Positions 1 to 11,067 of a DNA stretch of 64,000 nt are shown here, one piece after another. The translations under genes and the position numbers were made by a program. The notes under the pieces are model-generated. The model did not search any database, was not told where the DNA came from, and saw nothing but the letters and a program-made list of their open reading frames with translations. This DNA comes from Botryosphaeria dothidea. Its lineage: Eukaryota; Ascomycota; Dothideomycetes; Botryosphaeriales; Botryosphaeriaceae. Within the stretch, counting starts at the first letter, position 1. Every line of letters begins with the position of its first letter. The stretch spans positions 2,728,001 through 2,792,000 of the forward strand of contig WWBZ02000040.1 of the NCBI GenBank assembly GCA_011503125.2, read 5' to 3'.

Positions 1-2423
1 GTGCTGAGCCCGTGTAGCCATCAGAGCTGCACGTTCATTCAGCTTCCGGGTCTGCGCATCCTGGTCCTGGGCGTTAAGCGAACTCAGGCGTTCATGCTGC
101 TCGTTAAGCTTCGCTTGCCTTGCCTGAAGACGTTCGCGTTTCTTGACGATTGAAGCGTATTCAGATTCAGCATTGGTGACTTCCTTGTCGGCCTCGGCCT
201 TGCAGCGATCAAGCTCCTCGGTAGCAGCAGTCAAGCGGTCCTTCTCCTTGCGCCAATTGCGTTCCTCGGCCTTGAACTCGGCCAGATCCTCCTCCGGGAT
301 GTTTGCCAGGCTTGAATTTTGAGTAGACATGTCCGAGGCCGCTTCTTCTGCTTGACGAATCGCCTCAGACAGCTGCCTTTTCTTCTGCTTCAGCCTGTCG
401 TCGTTGCCACCCGATGTCTGGATCTTGCCTTCCACAGCATCAACCTCTTTCTTTGCTGCGGCGAGGGCCTTGCCATGGGATCTCTGGTTACGCTTTTGCT
501 GCATCTTCAACTCCTGGAGCTCATGTTCGAGATTGGTGACATTGTTCCGGAGTAGAGTGCGAGGAGATTGTGGTCGCAACGTCTGGTGGGCTGGCGGGGA
601 AACGGCTGAAGCTATCAAAAAGGGATCAGAAGGACCAGTTGCAAACAGGGATGGAAAGACATACCTTGCTCAGCACTCGGAGCAGCCTGGGTGATGAGAC
701 TAGTAGAATGGATGGTGATCCGGTCGTCCGTCCGAACAAACTCACACTTGTAGTTCTGTTGAGAGGTAAGACCAAAAATCTTCCCTGACCATTTGCTCAT
801 TGCCCCATCGCCCGACTTTTGATCCTGGCATGCCGAAGTAATATACGTGGACGCCCAATTGGTACCATTGAGACGAACGTAGAAAGGCTTCGACTTGTCA
901 ATGCCTGCTCCAAGACTCGATTCCTGCTCTTCCCCTCCATTTTCCTTCGCAGTACTCTTTTCCACCACACTAGCGCCGAACGTGATTTCCGTTGCACCAA
1001 CGTCCAAAACCCATACCCTATCCTCGCCTGCCTTGAAATGAACGTTGCCAATGTGATTAACATCCGTTGAATTAGCCTCATGGCTGTCAGCAGACTCGCT
1101 ACTCTGCTGCACCTCCTTCCAAAAAGTAACTTTTGTGCTCGCAATAGCGGCCCAAAAAGGTTGTTGACTCCGAACCTGAGTCGCCTGCCTTTTCTTTTTC
1201 TTAGAAACAGAACTGAAAGATCTCTCTCGACCATCGACACCTGCCGGGGATGGCCCTGGATGCCGGCCATCGGCTGCCGCCCCGGTACTGCTGTCTATTC
1301 CAGAATCTGGAATTGAGCGGGGCAGTTGGGGAGCTGCCGGTGTGTCGACATCCGTCCTCCTACTCGATGTTGCAGTCGGTAGTCGATCTTGCTTGGCTAT
1401 GAACCAACGCCGGCCAAGCCGAAGTATTCCCTGCGATAGAATATGTAAGCCCAGCACGGAGCGGGGCCAGCCGTGGGAGACGTGTGGGGATTCTGGGTAG
1501 ATTGAATCGGAGGGTGGAGGGGTGAAGATGTCGAATCCGCCCCTGGAAAGCACGAAATGGAGGTAACGGAGAACATAGTGGCGGATCGAGCGGTGACGAT
1601 ATGCGTGGGAAAAGAAGATGATGCCTCCGCAGACGAGCACGCTCTGCGAAACGCCACCTTTCCCGGCGGCGGCGCCCCCGAGAGAAATTGCGATGACGGC
1701 CTGGGCGAGGTCAAAGGCGACGCCCTGAGCAAACATGGGAAGGAAACCCCAGATGATCAAGGCAAACAGGTCGCACAGGACAATGGTGCCCAACGAGGGC
1801 ATGCCCTGGGAGCCCTTGAAGACCTCGCTGAAGCTCGGGAGGCTGGAGAGCGAAGCGGTGCTGCTCGGAGGCACGAATGTGAGGGTAGCGAACAATAGAT
1901 GAATGACGGTGAGAACGGTCGACGGTAGCTGCAGAAGAATAATGAGGATGGCGACGACATCCCAGACGGGGCACGAGGAAATGATGGTCATGGCCGTCGA
2001 GGCGGTGCTGCCCTTGTGGCCCATCTGGGAACGATGCTGGTGCACGGCGGCGCGGTGTAGCGAGAGGCGGGAGTGCGAGTCGGCGGTGCCGTTGGCGTGC
2101 TCGACGGAGCCAGCGTCTGAGGCGTCGTGGGAAGCCTCGGAGACGGTGCGGCCCCTGGCGGCAGGTAGGCGCCGGTCGTCTGGCATGGGGGTGTCCGGGA
2201 GAGTCGCGTGCACAGCAGCATTGCCAGGAGCCGGGCAGCTTGCGTGGGAGGCTAGATCTGGCGGCGGCAGCGGCGGAGAGCTTGACGGAGGCTTTCCATT
2301 TGCAAGGCCGTGGAGGGCGGGATTGGAGCGTTGCTTGGGGATGCGCTTTCCTGGCGCCGCGAGCCCGTTCTCATGCCGCTTGTCGTGTGTGTTCGCCGCG
2401 TTCCTCTTGCCCTTCGGTGGCAT
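1..2423 (-). CDS. acrB: AcrB-like ubiquitination-network membrane/coiled-coil protein, 3' end beyond the window
   Basis: The first exon (2423-665) begins MPPKGKRNA and has a long Pro/Ser/His-rich N-terminus. Three hydrophobic stretches follow between about residues 145 and 280. After them comes a low-complexity region and a conserved segment containing KWSGKIFGLTSQQNYKCEF. Intron 664-591 (GTATGT..CAG) keeps phase and joins a second exon (590 to the left edge). That exon encodes a charged coiled coil with EHELQELKMQQKRNQRSHG and many Lys/Glu/Gln heptads, and it has no stop before the edge. This order of membrane segments then coiled coil is that of Aspergillus AcrB, a protein genetically linked to the CreB deubiquitination network. 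The biochemical role is not established by the sequence. The C-terminus is missing only because the window ends. Confidence 0.85.
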
Positions 2424-3680
2424 CAGCGGGCCGCGGTGACGGCTTCAAGTCCCAGGGCCGGCTCGACGAGGTGCCCTCTGAGCCCGGCGCAGGAACAGAA
2501 CCGCAAGAGGAGGGGTACAGGGTCCAGTGGGGGGTCGGGTGGGCAGGCGGGGCGTGGTTGTCGCTGACAGAGAGCGGTGCCGTGGGTGCGATGGAGTGGA
2601 AGGTTTTTGAAACGAGACAGCAGAGGGCCATGACTGCGCTAAACTGCGCTACAGGCCTGGCGATTTGCATACAAGCGCATCTTCGGCCTAGCGCCCCCCA
2701 AGACTAGGTTTGCACCACCGCGAAACAAGTTCGCCGCCCGCAGCCCGCCGGCCCACGCCTGCAGCGCCCTCCGACCCACGACCAGCGCGCACGCCTCTAG
2801 CCCGTCCCCAGGCGTTCGCAGCGCTGGCGGGCGCGGGTGTGGGCGCGCTGCCCTCGTTGCCCGCCGTTGCCGTCTCAGCACTCACAAACCGGCCGTCGCT
2901 CGGCAGCACATGACGCCCGCCTAAGAGTCGCCGGCGCAGCGTCGATCGCGGAAGGCTTGCGGACGAATACGGCCTAGCTGGGCCTTACAGGCGCCTGTCC
3001 CAGGCGGATCACCTCCAGCGCATCGGCTTTGGCAGCGTCAGGCGATCGAGACGGTGCTGTGAGCTGCGTGCCCGGCCGGTGATTCGCAGCGGTGGTTGCG
3101 GTTACGTGCCCCGCCCCAGCTGCGCGCATCCAAGAGCTGCCGTCTATCGTGAGATTGCCCGTCGAATAGGAGCCAGGCGCTGTTTTGCCAGGACGCCGAC
3201 GTCCGCCGAAAGGGACTAGCTGCTGGGCCTGCTGCCCCTTGATCCTGGCCGCTTAAACAAGCTCTTTGGTAAAGATCTTCGCCAAAATTCACTGTTTTTT
3301 CTGCCTGTCTCCAATCCTCCGCGCGACTGCAGCCCGCGGTGGGTCCTGCTAATGAGAAGAGACAAGACTTCTTGATCACGCGCTACGGTGCTTCTGTCCT
3401 GCAGCGCTGTCTTGGGCTCTCCGCGCCTTCTCCGCATCGTAGCATCAGCCGCAATCGCAATCCTCGCCCGCCCCACCGCAATCGCCTGTTGTTTCGCCGC
3501 CAGCGCACCCGGGCCGTTGAAGAGCCGTCATCCCGGCACCAATTCTCTCATAATCTATGCCCGAACCAGTCTTCCAATTGGTATTGTGTCTATGCATGCT
3601 GTCGCACATGCATGGTCTCGTACATGCTCTCCCGGATGACTCCAACGATCTGAACCTGCTTGATAAGAACCCGTTGCCAT
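2424..3680. other. intergenic, upstream of acrB and downstream of the thioesterase
   Basis: About 1.26 kb without a supportable gene. Open frames here are short and lack family resemblance. It should hold the acrB promoter and 5' UTR and the thioesterase 3' end. Confidence 0.6.
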
Positions 3681-4822
3681 TTAAGGACTGGCGCTACCAA
3701 AGTCCTCTTTTGCGTCCGGCCGGTCCCAACTGCCCGTCTCTAGCTGCCTGACCTGCTCCAACAAGGCGCCCACTCGTTGGCCGTACTTTTTCTTGGCAGC
3801 TTCCTGCAGCGTGAACGTCTCACGAAACTGGTCCAACATGAAGGGCTTAAGAGGCGTCTTCTTGCCCCTCCTGTAGTCATACACAACTATGTCCTCGACA
3901 CAGCGTGCGGCTGGCCTCTGGTGTCGCTCTGAGAGAATGATGACATCTAGGATGAATGAATCAGTTTCATCCGTAGGCTCAGACCGCAGCTTGTGCAACA
4001 CAGTTACGCGGTCTGGCCAAGTCATAGGCTGGGAAGCATCACGCAGTCAGCAGATAGTCGTCCATCGGCCGAAACGGAGAACGCAGACCGGCGGCGGTGT
4101 TGGGGAGCACTCACAAACTTGTAATCCGTTCGAATGCTTCGGAGAATAAGCCCATCGGCTTTCGGCGTCATGATTTCCGTCCATTCACGTTTGTGGGCCG
4201 GGTCATGAATATTTGCAAAGTTCAACGTCCAATTGACCCTTGCCGACTCGGCATAACGGTTGTAAACGACATTGTTTACATGACCTATAACATGTCAATA
4301 ATTCATGCGGAGCTGTCAGTACGACGAGCTTGCCAACGCATACCCTTGAAGAAACCTTAGTAAATACATCCTAATTGAAGGCATCTGCCGCTAGAATCTG
4401 GGAGGTCATCTCACCATGCTGTCCTGTTCCCGCCAAGAAATGCTCATTAGCCCTCAATGTTGAGCTTTCGAGATACTGTCAAGGCGTACCATTTCCCCCC
4501 AGACGACTTCGTGCCTATACAGGCCTCGCCGGCTCTTATCCGTCAGGAATCCTTCACTACCTGCAACAAGCTCCCTCCAGTCCCTAGCTACTTCTTCCAA
4601 TACTACCCCGGCAGCGCGCGTTTGCTCAGGGTTCAATCCAAATGTGATACATTTTCCGATGCGGGATCTGATGTCCGACAACCAGCGGGGACTCAGAGAA
4701 GCGGTGATCGGTGCCGAATCGTCGCCAGCGGCCGAGGAATAGTATGCGCGGGGAAGTCTTCGGTATACCGGAGAAGGTGATGCGAGATGGGCCAGCAGCG
4801 GACGGGCGGCGGAGAGCTTCAT
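3681..4822 (-). CDS. hotdog-fold thioesterase-like protein, probably mitochondrial
   Basis: Exon 1 (4822-4490) begins with a presequence-like stretch (MKLSAARPLLAHLAS.., then RAYYSS), suggesting mitochondrial import. It ends in RHEVVWGEM. Exon 4284-4115 encodes HVNNVVYNRYAESARVNW, the hotdog (4HBT) active-site helix region. Exon 4028-3681 (PMTWPDRVTVLHKLRSEP..) finishes the domain. Between exons 1 and 3, at about 4421-4413, a 9-nt candidate microexon (GACAGCATG, encoding D-S-M, with AG before it and GTGAGA after) would supply the conserved Asp of the motif. The next exon then lacks one base to stay in frame, so the joint at 4490-4284 is unresolved. Related fungal proteins are small acyl-CoA thioesterase-like enzymes; the substrate is unknown. 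Confidence 0.7.
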
Positions 4823-5164
4823 GGTTGCGCGACGTCGTCAATGGCCAGGAACGAAGGTTTTGAGACACAGGAGACGACAAGGGGTAGCCTCCAACGGGCA
4901 GAAATACGAGGCCCGCTGCTGCAGGGCGGTTCAGACAAAGTTGAGATTAACGGACGCATCCCGCGGGGAAGTCGCGCAAGAGGCGCAGGGCCACCCGAGG
5001 ACCGCCAGCCACGCGCTCTCGGCCCCGCTGCAAGCACGACGTCAGTCCTCCTCCGAAAAAGCAACTTTACAAATAGAATCTCCTGTGTCCCCGCTCGACC
5101 TTTCGCCGCATTTGTCGGGCTATCTCCCTTAATCGCACAATCCCGGCTCTACAGTTGGCCCATC
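4823..5164. promoter_or_regulatory. divergent promoter region, thioesterase / LYR protein
   Basis: 342 bp lie between the two start codons, which point away from each other. No further gene is visible; a shared promoter is inferred from the arrangement only. Confidence 0.5.
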
Positions 5165-5606
5165 ATGGCTTCGATCAACCCGGAGCTGCGCCATCAGGTC
5201 ATTCGGATCTACAAAGGTAATCGGCCCTCATTGCCCGCAGCGACCAACCTCGTTAATCCCAGAGACAGAGCTGCTGTACCTCGGCAGAGAGTACCCTCTG
5301 GGCTACGACTTTTACAAGACACGTCTTCACAAAGCCTTTGCAAGTCAAGCTGGATTGAGAGACGAGGAGAAGATCAAGCAGGGCATAAAAAGGGCTCAGT
5401 TCGTAAAGAAGGGTACGGACCGGGAACCCAAACCTTAACCAGTCAGCTGACATATTTTCGCAGAAATTGAGACCCTGTATGTCTACATTGGAAACAAGAC
5501 AAGCCATCTATAAATCTGGCTAATATATTTTCTAAATTACTGACAAACGCGCAGATACTATCTCAAAAGATACCGCACGCTGCGCCAGAGATATGACAAG
5601 ACGTAA
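5165..5606 (+). CDS. LYR-motif protein of the ETFRF1/LYRM5 type
   Basis: Four exons: 5165-5216, 5269-5412, 5464-5476 and 5555-5606. All have GT..AG borders and the phases match, giving about 86 residues. The product reads [17 protein letters not shown], then [20 protein letters not shown] and [20 protein letters not shown]. This is the helical pattern of human LYRM5/ETFRF1, in which the LYR tripeptide is LYL followed by GR-YP-G. ETFRF1 binds electron transfer flavoprotein in the mitochondrial matrix and removes its flavin; the same role here is by homology. Exon 3 is only 13 nt. The full length agrees with the family (about 80-90 residues). Confidence 0.85.
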
Positions 5607-5670
5607 GAGAACCTGAGCTCATTTGACGTGCAGAAGGTGCTGCAGCCGACGGTTAGCGCCATATGCGAAG

Positions 5671-5788
5671 ATCAGATCAGAACTACCATGGGGAGTTGAG
5701 CATTCATCCGGATAGCTTTGTCGCCAGAAGGATGCAATGCTTTCGTCCGGACGAATGCTTCAACTCCCCATGGCTGTCCTGACCTGAC
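5671..5788. repeat. long imperfect inverted repeat (hairpin-forming)
   Basis: The left arm (5671-5712) and right arm (5746-5788) are reverse complements over about 40 nt with a 33-nt spacer. The centre of each arm is CCATGGGGAGTTGA (left) against TCAACTCCCCATGG (right), and both reach TCCGGA. Most of the few differences are transitions. It lies just downstream of the LYR gene stop. It could be a MITE remnant or a stem in the 3' UTR. Confidence 0.75.
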
Positions 5789-5918
5789 ATTTGTTTGATT
5801 CATCTGTGTGAATTCTGCATTTGGCGCTTACCATCAGCTGCAATGCCGCTCTGTAAGCAGTCAGGGGCACAGGAAAAAGCAAAACAAAGGAAACTGTAGA
5901 ATGGGTATAAAGCTCCAC

Positions 5919-7082
5919 TTAAATCTTCTCCGCCCACCATGCTCCAAGCTCAAGACATTCTCCACTAGAAGCGCCCCTTTGCTGCAGTAGATCATCCATC
6001 ATCCATCCCCACCAGCGTTGCCATTCTTCCTGGTTCTTTCCGCTAACCTCCTTGAGCAGAGGCTCCAAACTTTCGATCAATTGGATCACCACAGTGAGCG
6101 CCGTGTGTCGTAAGGCCGCTTGCTCCTCGCTCAGGATGGAGTCTTCACCAGGCCTGAGCTTCCCTCCAAGCTCGCTGTCTCTGCGCTTCAGGGATCTCTT
6201 ATCGCCACTCATTTCTCTTTCCCAACGCATTTCTCCCAATGGAATGGCCACTCTGCGGTAATCAACGTCTTTCAAGGTTTCGGTTTCCTGCAAAAGCAAC
6301 TGCAGTATACGCGAGCACGGCATCGTGTACAGCTGTCGCTTTTCGACAGCGTCCTGGATCCAGTCGCTGGCATCCTGTAGATACTTGTTTTGGCAGCTGG
6401 CAAACGGAGTGGATGGCGAGATCAAAAACGTTGCGGTTTTCGCGCACTGGTCTTCGTCATCCTGGTTTTGGCGAGGCGGAGGAGGAGGGTGTGGCAACAG
6501 AGAACGGATGACAGAATCCACGTCCCAACATTCGATATCACCTCCTTTCTTGCAGACGCGAATAAACTCTTCCAGCGCTTTTTGCGAAGGGACACCAGTG
6601 GGGATCACAAGCCCAAGATCCTTGCACACAACGATGTCAAACTCGTCGTCGTCAAAGGGCAGCGGGAATCTGCGCAGGTCATGCTGAACGAAGCGCCACT
6701 TGATTCCCTGCTTGTTCAGGTCGGCGGCCATGGGAACAATATCGATGCCAGTGAATTCGACGTCGGTGAAGCCGTAGCTGGAGAGATACTCATGGGCTAG
6801 CGACGTCCAGTACGCGCTCCCGCACGCGATCTCCAGCACCTTCTTGGGGGCTATATCCTTGATGCGCGGCGAGCACAGCGGCTTGCCGAGGGCGGTGACG
6901 GAGAGCAGGGTGGACAGGTTCTGGCGCTGCAGCTCAGGCAGGTCGCAGGGTAGCGGGTAGGGCAGGTCCCTGAGGTATCGGCGGCCATGGCGGATGGCGA
7001 AGGGGGTGAGCAGCGGCTGGTGACTGTCGCCGCTGCTGTGGGTGGACTGGGAGCTGGAGGTGGAGCCGCGGGCGACTTCCAT
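5919..7082 (-). CDS. class I SAM-dependent methyltransferase
   Basis: Single exon. The Rossmann methyltransferase signatures are in order: motif I LEIACGSAYWTSLA, the acidic loop FTGIDIVP, FVQHDLRRFPLPFDDDEFDIV (the motif III/IV region), then a post-motif segment EEFIRVCKKGGDIECWDVD. The C-terminal half is a less conserved helical extension. The frame stays open for 22 codons upstream of 7082, but the only in-frame ATG with a good context (GCCGCCATGG) is at 7082, giving 387 residues. Another ATG near 7196 is out of frame. The substrate (small molecule or protein) cannot be told. It lies tail-on to the inverted repeat and is divergent from CCR4. Confidence 0.8.
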   Translation of the reverse strand: MEVARGSTSSSQSTHSSGDSHQPLLTPFAIRHGRRYLRDLPYPLPCDLPELQRQNLSTLLSVTALGKPLCSPRIKDIAPKKVLEIACGSAYWTSLAHEYLSSYGFTDVEFTGIDIVPMAADLNKQGIKWRFVQHDLRRFPLPFDDDEFDIVVCKDLGLVIPTGVPSQKALEEFIRVCKKGGDIECWDVDSVIRSLLPHPPPPPRQNQDDEDQCAKTATFLISPSTPFASCQNKYLQDASDWIQDAVEKRQLYTMPCSRILQLLLQETETLKDVDYRRVAIPLGEMRWEREMSGDKRSLKRRDSELGGKLRPGEDSILSEEQAALRHTALTVVIQLIESLEPLLKEVSGKNQEEWQRWWGWMMDDLLQQRGASSGECLELGAWWAEKI

Positions 7083-8691
7083 GGCGGCCAATTGCGCGCT
7101 CACGTTGCTTGATGCGAGGATGGAATTTCGACTCAGAAGCCCCTCCAAATCTTCTGGGGCAGCAGTCCTCGGTCGCTGGAGCTGGGAGGGAGGGACATTT
7201 TGGTAGCGGTACTAGTCTCGGCCCTTAGCATAAAGCCATGATCCACGGAGTGGAAACAGCGCCCCCCTGATGGGTGCAAAGGGTGAATCTTTACCATGTA
7301 CCATTCCATCCTGAGTCGTCGGCCCGGGGCCCGTATCCCGCTTTATCAGCCTTCCCCACTGTATCGGACTTATTAAGACGGCGCTCGAGCGTCGGTGAGT
7401 TGCCCGCTGGCCGCGGCACGGCGGATTGCGAGAGACGGCTAGAGAGCTCCGCCTGAGGCATGAACAGCGCGACAGCTGCGTGAGTAGGGTGTGGGAGGAC
7501 GGCGGGCGTGGAGCGTGGAGGAGTTAGCAAGGGCGCGCACGACGCGCAGCTATGATGAATCGCAGCGAGCTTCAGCCTCAGGTGAGACCGTTGGAGCTTC
7601 ACGTTGGCAGCCCACCCTAATATGGAGCCGTGAGGCTCAGCTAGTCCCCTCCGACGCGCGCGAAGCCGAGGTGGGCGGGCTCCAATCATCCATCGCAAGC
7701 TCAGCAGCTGCGGTGCAGCGCCAGAGTTTGAGCGTGGATGCGTGTTTCTGCCCAAGGTCCCAGGCCCAGGACCAGGACCTCGCCGCGCGGGAGCGGGAGC
7801 TGTCGCCCGGGAGGTGCTAGCAACAGTAGCAGCATTACAAACTACATGGACAGCAGACGCGCCGTGGCATCACAAACAGGTGACGAAACACAGCGCCGCC
7901 GACAGCCTGAGATGAACCCACCGGGCGGGCCCTGGCTCTCGTCATGCTGCCGCCGGGCGCATCGCCGTCGCCGTCGCTGCGGCGCGCTGAGCAGCCCGGC
8001 CGCGTGAGAGTGAGAACAAATCACGTGTTGTGACCCGAACCGTGCCCTTCCCGCAAGCTGGAGAACCACCAGGCTCGCCGCCAACCACCATCCCACCGTG
8101 CACCTCGACTGTCCACGCCATTCTTTGCGCCTGCGTTCTGCCGCCATTGATTCCAGCTCGGCTGCCCGGCTCCTGCCCTGACAATATCGACGGTCAGCCT
8201 TCTGCACTGCTATTCGAAAGGTCCGTCGGGCGAAACACTCGTCATCCTAGACCACCCGCCTCCCAGCCAAAACACTCCTCCTGCTCAAGCTCAAGCTCAC
8301 GCGTCCCTCTTGCTGCAGCTCCCCGCCCCCGACGTCTGCGGCCGCTCAACTCTTGGCAAACTACTGTCCCTCCCCAGCCCTGCGCAAGCTCCCACGCCCG
8401 CCAGCCTCGGTCCCGCCCGCACAAACACCACCGCGCTGCTCGTTTGCAAGGTTGACGCACTGGGCCTGTTGGCGCGCCATAGCGGACCGCGCTGCGGCGG
8501 ATCTCCACCTGCATTCATTTGATGAGTGTCGGCTGCGCGGTTGCTCATGTTAAGGCGAAGAAGACACCACCGTCCCCAACCTCTTCCGCTCACTTAACGC
8601 CCGCACTGCACTCTATCCCCGCCTCCGCAACCACATTAATAGCGGCATACGGCTTATTACGCACATCTTCGAGGCCATCTCTCCACTGTAG
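7083..8691. other. divergent intergenic region, methyltransferase / CCR4
   Basis: 1.6 kb of GC-rich DNA with no supportable gene. It is rich in C/T tracts towards CCR4 (about 8230-8640), as expected of a long 5' UTR and promoter. Confidence 0.55.
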
Positions 8692-11067
8692 ATGGCCGAT
8701 GGTCCTTACCGGTTCCAGCAGGGAGCCGGGCAGTTCTACTTCAACCAACAAACACACCTGCCGAGAAGTCTCACCCGCACAGGGTCACCGGTCACAAGTG
8801 GCGGCAGAATAGGATTCAATCCGGATACTCCCTCTCCAACACGTTCGCCTGGACCACAGTCGCCCGCGCACAACCCGTTCAGCATGTATAACCAGACGCA
8901 TGCGCAGCAAGGGCAGCACAGCATGTTGAACGGCAACTCTCAGCAGCGCTTCGCGATGCAAATGAATCTTGCCAAGTTCCAGCACCAAAACCATCAGCAC
9001 CAGAACCATCAGCACCCCCCGCATCAGGACCACGGCGCTCATGGCGCGCATGGCGCGAACTTTGGTACCCATCAGCACAACATCTCGAGTGGGGCCTTGG
9101 CAAACGCGACACCTCATTTTGGAGCCAATCACCTGCAAAATGGCACTCCAGGAAGCGTACACAGCAGCCTTGCGAAGGCGCCGAATGAGCACTGGGCGAT
9201 GCAGCTGCAGTACGCGCAGCACGCTCGGGAGATGACCATATCGCACTCACATGCTCGCAATCACCCGTCGACGAACAAGGCTGTAACAACTGGACAGGCA
9301 AATGGAATTTCAAAGGAGCCAGAGAAGGAAGGGCGCAATCGGACCACAAATGACGACAATGACAAGGATGACACTCAGATATGGAAGGCCCTTGATCTCG
9401 GTGGCCAGAATCTCAAAGTTCTCTCGCCGGTTCTGTTTGACTATACCTTCCTTACTAAACTTTATCTGAACTTCAACAAGCTCACGTTCCTTCCTCCCTC
9501 GATCGGAAAGCTTAGGAACTTGAGGGAGTTGGATTTGTCCTTAAATGAGCTCCGTACGCTGCCCCCTGAAATCGGTATGCTAGTCAATCTTCGTGAGCTC
9601 TTGCTCTTCGACAATAACATTGAGACCCTGCCCTACGAAATGGGCTCCTTGTATCAGTTGGAAATTCTCGGTATCGAGGGCAACTCCAACCTCGATGATC
9701 AGCTGAAGAGCATAATCGTTGAACATGGCACGACTGAGCTCGTCAAGTACCTGCGCGAGCAAGCGCCGGGTGAGTTATACTTTGATTTTTTGCCTGAACC
9801 TAACTCCTGACTGATTTGCAGGACCGGATCCTCCGACGGAACGTGACTGGATCGTACTTGACGACACCCCTGCTGCGCCTGATGAGAAGTTCCAGGTCCT
9901 GAGTTATAACATTCTTTGCGACCGGATGGCTACACAATCGCACTTCGGATACACGCCTTCTGGTGCATTAGCGTGGGACCACAGGAAGGATCTGATACTG
10001 CAGGAACTCCGCAGCCGCCAACCGGACATCATATGTCTCCAGGAGATCGACTCCGAGAGCTACCACGAGTACTTCCGTCCGGCGTTAGCCCACGACGACT
10101 ACAAGGGTGTCTACTGGCAGAAGTCTAGGTCAAGGACGATGACTGAAAAGGAAGCCAAGTTTGTTGACGGATGCTGTATATTCTACAAGAATAGCAAGTA
10201 AGTTGTTGCGGCTCCTGAGTTGCCCAAATATGCTAACCAGGTAGATTCATTCTGCTCGACAAACAGCTCCTCGACTTCGCCAAACTAGCGATTAATAGGC
10301 CTGACATGAAAGGCGAACACGACATTTTCAACCGTGTCATGCCTAAGGACAACATCGCTGTGTCAGCCTTCTTCGAAGTTCGCCAAACCGGTGCTCGCTT
10401 GATGGTTGTCAACTCGCACGTCTGTTGGGAACCAATCTTCAAGGATGTCAAAGTCATCCAGGTTGCAATCCTCATGGAGCAGATCCAGAAGTTCGCCGAG
10501 AAATACGTCAGTTGGCCATCCTGCAGCGACAAATCGGTGTACAGATACGCCAACGGTGACGCCGATGACGATAAAGAGCCACCGGAGCCCTTACCAGAGC
10601 CAGCGCCTTCGATGACGTATTCGGAGCCGCAACAAATTCCACTGGTCCTTTGCGGTGACTTCAACTCTACCCCTGACTCTGGAGTGTACGAGTTGATTGC
10701 CCATGGCTCTCTCTCGAGCGATCATTCCGACCTTGGCAATTACAAGTACGGCCACTTCACTAAGCAAGGCATGTCCCATCCCTTCAGTCTCAAATCAAGC
10801 TACTCGAACATTGGAGAGCTCAGTTTCACAAACTACACGCCTGGTTTTACCGGAGTCATCGACTACGTCTTCTACTCGACGAACGCGCTCAACGCTACTG
10901 GCCTTCTGGGAGAAGTGGACAAGGAGTACATGCAACGCGTGCCTGGATTTCCGAACTACCACTTCCCTAGTGATCACTTAGCGCTGCTGGCAGAGTTTGT
11001 GTTCAAAGGTCGGAAAGAGAGGAAGACTGTAGAAGCCGATTTTGGGCCACAGCGAGATCGCCGCTAG
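8692..11067 (+). CDS. CCR4: CCR4 poly(A) deadenylase, catalytic subunit of CCR4-NOT
   Basis: Three exons (8692-9769, 9822-10197, 10245-11067) give 758 residues. The N-terminal 200 residues are Gln/His/Asn-rich, with a [11 protein letters not shown] repeat. Next come leucine-rich repeats (about 225-345; [20 protein letters not shown] is one unit), which in yeast Ccr4 bind Caf1/Pop2. The EEP nuclease domain follows, with the catalytic Glu in CLQEID, the Asp/Asn pair in [10 protein letters not shown] and the terminal Asp-His in SDHLALLA. All metal-ligand motifs are intact, so it should be an active 3'-5' poly(A) exonuclease that shortens mRNA tails in the cytoplasm. Domain order and length match fungal Ccr4. 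Confidence 0.95.

Noticed and set aside
1903..2439. 178-codon plus-strand open frame
   Set aside because: Antisense to the N-terminal part of acrB.
7131..7196. Upstream ATG of the methyltransferase
   Set aside because: Opens a different frame that stops after 21 codons, so it is not the start.
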